From positions 1-27,532 of the forward strand of contig JBEIVB010000025.1 in the NCBI GenBank assembly GCA_040374085.1: a stretch of DNA of 27,532 nt, written 5' to 3'. The notes beneath the pieces were generated by a model. The model saw only the letters and a program-made list of their open reading frames with translations, was not told the DNA's origin and did not search any database. The translations under genes and the position numbers were made by a program. Origin of the DNA: JBEIVB01 sp040374085. Its GTDB lineage: Bacteria > Bacteroidota > Bacteroidia > UBA4408. Shown piece after piece: positions 22,315-27,532 of this stretch (positions within the stretch are counted from its first letter, which is position 1; each line of letters starts with the position of its first letter).

Positions 22315-25300
22315 ATGAAATTATTGCCAGTACACCCCTTGGCCAAAGGCCGTATCGCATACGCTTGCTTGACCTATATTTTGATGCTTTGTGCAGGCTT
22401 GGCCTTGCCCATGAATGCCGGTGCCACACAAAACGTTACCTGCACGTTTTTGAACCCCGATGGGCCCAGAGCTGTGGCTTGTGCAACCGTTGTAACTGCG
22501 CGCATTACCTGGACCGGATCACCTCCCGCCAGCATCCTAATAACGGTGCCCAATACCTTTGTAAATACAGATAATCTGGGTGCCACTGTTTTGCCCGGTG
22601 TCGCTGGAAGTATAAACTACATTAATCTCGACTCCTGCGCACTCCGTCGAGTAATCTTTAACCTAAGCAATTGGAACAGCAACGTGCCTTTGGATTTGCA
22701 TTTTAAATACCTAGGTTGTACGAATATTAATGGTTGTGCTGCCAACACCCAGCACTTGTTTTTCGACTGTGATTACATTCTGGCCTCACCGACAAACGAC
22801 ACCCTGCCCGCCACTATTGCAACGCCTGGCATAAATCAGCCGGGATTAACCACCATAAGCAATACCTTGGCTGTTGCCACTAATTCTAACACCCAAGCTT
22901 TATTGCTAACTAATATGAGCAATATGGCCAACTCCCAAAATGTATACACTTCCATTGGGAGTACCTTAGATACCCTTGAACGGCAATTTAGGGTTACCGT
23001 AAACTCATTTGCTGTAGAAACCGTTACGGTAAACCTTTCCCTGGAGCCCGATGCCAGCTACAGTGTTTTGCAGATAAAAGACAACCAAGGCAATTGGCAT
23101 GTTTTGCCTGCAATTACCGGTTCAAACTTCACCTTCAACCTACCGCTGAGTGCTTATGGCAACTTCATCACAAACAACAGCAATGCGGGTAGCCGCACGC
23201 TTCAACTGAGGCAACGTTATAAGTTGCAGTGTTCCTCGGAAACTGCAAACACTCAAATTTCTTGCCAATTTTCCCCGGCCATTTCGCTCTGCACCTGCAA
23301 TACATCTGGAAGCACTTTGCTGTATAATGGAACAGCAGGAGGTTTAACCTCTCTAGGTATCCTTAACACAACCTTCCAGCACACGGGCGAAGGTTCAAAC
23401 TCTCCTTGCCCCGGCACATTTGTATATACCATCAACGGAAGATGGGAGGGCTATGTGGGCCAACTTACCCATTTAAGGATCCCCATTAACACCACCTTTT
23501 TTAACGTGTCTCTGGTTAAAATCGGGAACCGCTCACCCCAGGGCAACCTTTCCCTATCCGATTCTTTGACCTATACCTTGGCCTACACCCAGCCCGTAGA
23601 CACCAACTGGATTGATGTTTCTTTACCGGGAACCAGTTCAACCAACATTCCGGGCATCAACTGGCAATATAATTCACCAGGCCAAGGAGCTTGGGTTAAT
23701 ACCAGCATCAATAAGAGTTTTGTTGTGCAGATAACGCTACAAAGCAATGCTGCTTACGCTAATCCGGGCGGGTGTCCCTCACCTATGGTTGGTATAACCC
23801 CATCGGTTGCCCGACCCTTAAAGCTTGCAATAAAAAATATCTGCGGCAATGCATACACTCAAACAACCACCCCACTGCCCCAAATACACTCAGAAAATCC
23901 AAACAATAGTATGGCTTCCATTAACCCTATTGGATTGGCAGCAGATGCTTTGGCTGGCAATTCAGATCCGGTTAGTTTTAATTACACCATTAGCATACCA
24001 CCCAACAACGACCCTTTTCACATGCCGGGTTCTGCTGAGGACAGCATACAAACCATACATTGTTCTAATATAATGTACAGAGGTGTTTTTTCATGTAACC
24101 CCATTAGCTTAAATCAAAACAGCTTAGACAGCATTGCCGTAAATGGGAACCTGTTGCCGACTTCTTCCTACCAGTATCAAAACGGCCAGTTTTTGTTTCC
24201 GCTCAACCAAACTCCATCCTCATCAACAACAACCCTTACGTTTAGACTCAACCAAATACCATGTCCCGACCCAAGCAGCGGGCAGGGTGTACTGAACTTT
24301 TTGTTTAAGATAGTGGCTGAATGCGAAACTTGTGGAGAGATGGATAATCATCGCGTTTTAGAATGCCAACAAGCCCAAATTGTGGTGCATTGCAGCGGGT
24401 ACTGCTCCAGCCAGGTAGACATCTTTAAAGATTCGTTGCGAGCGGAGAGGATTACCTATGGATGGGCTGATGAAAATGCCTACAACACCAATTCCAGTTC
24501 CATTAGCAACATACATGCTTTTTACAACAGCCTTACCCCTGCACCCAACCATGTGGTGATTGAAGATGAATTGAAGAAATTTTATCCCTATGATGAGTTT
24601 AACCTACATGCGGTGGGCAGTCTAATGCCACCCAATAACAGCCAGCCCTACCGGGCACTCAGCATAGATTTACGATATGATAATAACCTATTGCCTTCTG
24701 GAAACAACTTGCTTAGACTCTTGGGTTACCATGCCGTATTTAGTAATGGCAGTACCCAAGTTACCTTAAGCGATGCCCAATTGGCTGCAATACCCTACGC
24801 CGGGTTTGCCTCCGACACTTTATATGGCCCACAAACCATACAGCGGGCAACCTGGAATGCCGACAGCCTTTTGGCACATGGGGTGAACATAAACAGTACT
24901 GCAACGTGGACCATTGCCTTAGACGCGCAATATCAGATTATGGCCAATTCAGCCATGCTGCCTTCTACAAACAATTTTATTGTGAATTTGCGGTGCCAGT
25001 TTGCTGCAGAAGGCACTGCTCTAAACAACAATGCACCACCATTTTGGTATTGCTGCGATCCGTGGGGAGTTAGGCTAAAGGTTTTGATACCGCGTATTAA
25101 TACCCTATCGCTTTCTCAGTTTGACAGCCCAATTACCCAGGTTTATGGTTTGCCTGCCAACCCCACCCATTCGGCATGTGCCTATGGCCACGCTTTTGGC
25201 ATAATGCACTTGGGTGGGCTTGGCAACTTACCCGACTTCGGCTTCGAGTACCGCCCATTTACCAGCTGGCCTATGGCATTAAATAATGCTGAGGCAACCT

Positions 25301-27532
25301 CTGTTATTGCCTTCAATCCTAATGCCACACCGGTGAACCTTGTGGCTAACACCGGGGTATTTCAAAATCCTAATAGCCCCTTGGCCCTATTGCCCAGCAT
25401 GCCACGCAAGTTGGTAAACTGGCAGGGCTTGCTTTTGCGCATGCACCGCCAGTGCAACCATGCCGCTACCGTGCCTTTTGCGGCCAATGCGGATTCTTTT
25501 TGGGTTAACCGTTATGCCTATGTGCACAGCGCCTTCCACCTACCCTCGGGCTTTAATGCCCAACCCGTGGTGCCGGCAAACATTCCGGTGGCAAACCCAA
25601 CCTGGAATGCCAACCCTCCTCCTATTGGTTTCCCTAGCCCACCCCCAAGCATTACCACCATACCCAGTGGGCAGGCTACCTACAGCTTTACCTTTACACT
25701 TCCTTCTATGGCCCAAAACCTGCCATTAGCAGTTGGGGTGCAATTGGCGGGCACGCAAAGCAATATTACCCTGAGCAACGTAACCTACTCAAACAACACC
25801 ATAGCCACCACCCCAATAGACAGCATCAACTGGTATTTCTTTCCTTCCAACACCAACTTTACCAATGGCTCGGTGGCATCGCTTAGTTTAACTTTGAACG
25901 ACTCCTGCTTTACCGACACCTTTGGATTGCGCTTTTTTTGGCGCATAGCATGCGATTCGGCCAATCCACTGTTTTCTACTTCTCCATTGAACAATGCCTG
26001 TTTTGGCAACGGGTATTACAGAACCTTCCAGCGTGGACAAGGGTTTAACCCCTCTCTGCGCAGTCGTTTTGACCGCCAGGGGTGCGGTTTAAAAGGTACA
26101 CTGGTAGTGAAAAACCCAACATCGCAACCGGGCATTAATCTTACCCAGTTTTCCCTTGCACTCAATACCGGCCTTATGCTCGATTCGGCCGAGGCCTTTG
26201 TTGGCAACCAATCTCAACCGTTAAACGGGCCCAGTTTTGCGCTTAACAGCAGCGGAAGCACCTCCTATCAATGGGTTCAAACTACCTTAACCTTAGATAC
26301 CCTATATCTGGGTCCGGGCGACTCACTCGTGTATCACCTGTGGTTTGGCTTAAGCGATAGTTTGTGCACCCACTATCAACAATCAACCTCAGTTTCTTGG
26401 CTAATGCAAGCCTCGTTCTTAGCCAAAAATGTATGCGGCGAAATCGCCATAAACGTGCCCAATATTCCCATTGATACGGCTACATTGGCCACTGCCTTGG
26501 ATTTTATAACCCAACCCAACTATGCCTGTTGCCGCCCCATACCTTATACCTTGATGCAAGCTTGCACCAATGGGGGTAATGGGGCCGTTGTGGTGCACAA
26601 CCCAGAGGCCGATACCGTGCAGGTTACCATTTCAGCAAATGGACTTAGTACGCTGCTTAACACCACCTTTTCTGCGGCAACAGACACCATACCCTTGCCC
26701 ACCGGCAACTACCTCATAACCCTATTTTACCCAAACACGGGCGCCTATTTCTACCAAGCGTTTTCCATTGCCAACCAAGCCATTTCTGCAACCCTGAGTA
26801 TTTTGCCCAACCCCGTTTGCCCCGGAAACCCGGCTCTGCTGGTGGCCAACGCCACCCCTGCAAACAGCACCTACACCTATGCCTGGTTGGAGAATAACAC
26901 CAGCCTAAGCAACACCAGCGATACCCTGGCCCTTTACCCAACCCAAACCAACACCTACACCGTGGTGGTAAGCAACGGATCCTGCACCGATTCGGTTACC
27001 CAAACCCTTTCGGTGTTTAGCCCACCCGCCCTAACCCTGCAGGCCGCTCCAACCAACATCATACTGGGTGATGCTGCTCTACTAACGGCAACCGGCAACG
27101 GCACCGTGGTTTGGACCGGTATTGGCCTAACCCAAACCACCGGCGACACGGTGCAGGCTCAACCCCCCGCCCTTGGAGAGCATGCTTACACGGCAACCCT
27201 AACCGACGGCAACGGTTGCTCCGTTTCCGACACCATAACCATTACGGTGGCTAATCCTTGCTCTGGAATCGTCATCAAAGCAGACCCTCAATACCTGTGC
27301 GGCACCACGCCCATCCTGCTGAATGACCCAATTGTCTCTGGCGTGGATTCCACTTGCACCGTTTCTGCCGAATGGGTGTTGTTCCCAAACGCAACCCTTG
27401 TCTTCGCCGACACCAGCCACACCTACTTGCAGGCCAGCCAAAACCCAACCGCGGCCACAACCGACTCGTGCCGCCTAGTATTAACCGTGGTGTGCGGCGG
27501 AGACACATGTTTGGTTTACAATACTAAAATAA
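22315..27532 (+). CDS. Giant secreted protein, adhesin-like, with Ig-like units (3' truncated by window edge)
   Basis: The frame from ATG 22315 stays open for 1739 codons and leaves the window without a stop; I read it line by line and found none. A signal peptide is present: polar n-region, hydrophobic CLTYILMLCAGLALP, probable cleavage after NAGA (about residue 37). The body is beta-rich, dominated by Asn, Thr, Ser, Pro and Leu with very few Lys. Cysteines come in clusters, for example five in about 28 residues at 24322-24405, and as CC pairs near 25054 and 26527. From about 26780 the sequence turns into repeated Ig-like or PKD-like units, with strand ends such as TNTYTVVVSNGSCTDSVTQT and HAYTATLTDGNGCSVSDTI. 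This fits large Bacteroidota surface proteins, often secreted by the type IX system, but the C-terminal sorting domain is outside the window. No enzyme motif was recognised. Confidence 0.85.
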   Translation, partial: MKLLPVHPLAKGRIAYACLTYILMLCAGLALPMNAGATQNVTCTFLNPDGPRAVACATVVTARITWTGSPPASILITVPNTFVNTDNLGATVLPGVAGSINYINLDSCALRRVIFNLSNWNSNVPLDLHFKYLGCTNINGCAANTQHLFFDCDYILASPTNDTLPATIATPGINQPGLTTISNTLAVATNSNTQALLLTNMSNMANSQNVYTSIGSTLDTLERQFRVTVNSFAVETVTVNLSLEPDASYSVLQIKDNQGNWHVLPAITGSNFTFNLPLSAYGNFITNNSNAGSRTLQLRQRYKLQCSSETANTQISCQFSPAISLCTCNTSGSTLLYNGTAGGLTSLGILNTTFQHTGEGSNSPCPGTFVYTINGRWEGYVGQLTHLRIPINTTFFNVSLVKIGNRSPQGNLSLSDSLTYTLAYTQPVDTNWIDVSLPGTSSTNIPGINWQYNSPGQGAWVNTSINKSFVVQITLQSNAAYANPGGCPSPMVGITPSVARPLKLAIKNICGNAYTQTTTPLPQIHSENPNNSMASINPIGLAADALAGNSDPVSFNYTISIPPNNDPFHMPGSAEDSIQTIHCSNIMYRGVFSCNPISLNQNSLDSIAVNGNLLPTSSYQYQNGQFLFPLNQTPSSSTTTLTFRLNQIPCPDPSSGQGVLNFLFKIVAECETCGEMDNHRVLECQQAQIVVHCSGYCSSQVDIFKDSLRAERITYGWADENAYNTNSSSISNIHAFYNSLTPAPNHVVIEDELKKFYPYDEFNLHAVGSLMPPNNSQPYRALSIDLRYDNNLLPSGNNLLRLLGYHAVFSNGSTQVTLSDAQLAAIPYAGFASDTLYGPQTIQRATWNADSLLAHGVNINSTATWTIALDAQYQIMANSAMLPSTNNFIVNLRCQFAAEGTALNNNAPPFWYCCDPWGVRLKVLIPRINTLSLSQFDSPITQVYGLPANPTHSACAYGHAFGIMHLGGLGNLPDFGFEYRPFTSWPMALNNAEATSVIAFNPNATPVNLVANTGVFQNPNSPLALLPSMPRKLVNWQGLLLRMHRQCNHAATVPFAANADSFWVNRYAYVHSAFHLPSGFNAQPVVPANIPVANPTWNANPPPIGFPSPPPSITTIPSGQATYSFTFTLPSMAQNLPLAVGVQLAGTQSNITLSNVTYSNNTIATTPIDSINWYFFPSNTNFTNGSVASLSLTLNDSCFTDTFGLRFFWRIACDSANPLFSTSPLNNACFGNGYYRTFQRGQGFNPSLRSRFDRQGCGLKGTLVVKNPTSQPGINLTQFSLALNTGLMLDSAEAFVGNQSQPLNGPSFALNSSGSTSYQWVQTTLTLDTLYLGPGDSLVYHLWFGLSDSLCTHYQQSTSVSWLMQASFLAKNVCGEIAINVPNIPIDTATLATALDFITQPNYACCRPIPYTLMQACTNGGNGAVVVHNPEADTVQVTISANGLSTLLNTTFSAATDTIPLPTGNYLITLFYPNTGAYFYQAFSIANQAISATLSILPNPVCPGNPALLVANATPANSTYTYAWLENNTSLSNTSDTLALYPTQTNTYTVVVSNGSCTDSVTQTLSVFSPPALTLQAAPTNIILGDAALLTATGNGTVVWTGIGLTQTTGDTVQAQPPALGEHAYTATLTDGNGCSVSDTITITVANPCSGIVIKADPQYLCGTTPILLNDPIVSGVDSTCTVSAEWVLFPNATLVFADTSHTYLQASQNPTAATTDSCRLVLTVVCGGDTCLVYNTKI

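Noticed and set aside
22315..22425. Lipoprotein signal for the giant protein (Cys26 in LMLCAG)
   Set aside because: Residues before the Cys (Leu-Met-Leu) do not fit a lipobox, which needs a small residue just before Cys; a later signal-peptidase I site after NAGA fits better.
22365..22574. Short frames in other phases within 22315-27532
   Set aside because: They are all contained in the continuous frame of the giant secreted protein and lack any own evidence.
1..27532. tRNA, rRNA, insertion sequence or transposase genes
   Set aside because: I looked for cloverleaf-type arms, rRNA-like stretches and transposase motifs with terminal repeats and saw none I could support.

Overview
The window looks like a chromosomal stretch of a Bacteroidota bacterium, probably from the Flavobacteriales/Cryomorphaceae side, though I cannot fix the genus. 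Evidence: ftsK is followed directly by a lolA-like gene; a DUF4369-type thioredoxin-fold lipid/thiol protein and an OmpH/Skp-like protein follow in the same direction; the polysaccharide kinase ends in a Tyr-Gly tail; an ECF sigma factor heads an envelope operon; Shine-Dalgarno sequences are not evident; and several genes are preceded by the Bacteroidota -7 motif TAnnTTTG.

Left part (1-2543): the 3' end of valS, then rlmH, then a convergent GT-B glycosyltransferase whose stop overlaps the rlmH stop. Centre-left (2590-10210): an AT-richer block on the + strand. It holds a multi-pass membrane protein (possible polymerase), a short phosphatidylserine decarboxylase, a DPM1-like glycosyltransferase, a Wzc-type polysaccharide copolymerase/tyrosine kinase, an MsbA/PglK-like ABC exporter and a second GT2 glycosyltransferase. 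Together they look like a surface-polysaccharide assembly and export locus. A GNAT acetyltransferase and an SpsF-like cytidylyltransferase (10310-11607) follow, overlap by 4 nt, and may make an activated modified sugar.

Centre (11710-17132): chromosome segregation and envelope genes ftsK, lolA-like, a TlpA-like thiol-disulfide protein and an OmpH/Skp-like protein. A shared hairpin (17140-17163) separates them from a minus-strand operon read right to left: ECF sigma factor (20105-19551), a repeat-bearing transmembrane anti-sigma-like protein, a Spy/CpxP-like periplasmic protein, and an outer-membrane beta-barrel protein. Divergent from the sigma gene are a SAM methyltransferase and a ZIP-type metal transporter, translationally overlapped.

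Right part (21679-27532): a 636-base non-coding gap with a likely terminator and nested inverted repeats, then the 5' portion of one giant secreted-protein gene. From the ATG at 22315 it stays open for 1739 codons and runs off the right edge without a stop. It has a signal peptide, very few lysines, abundant Asn/Thr/Ser, clustered cysteines, and Ig-like units near the edge. It is probably a very large cell-surface or adhesin-like protein and is the least explained object in the window.
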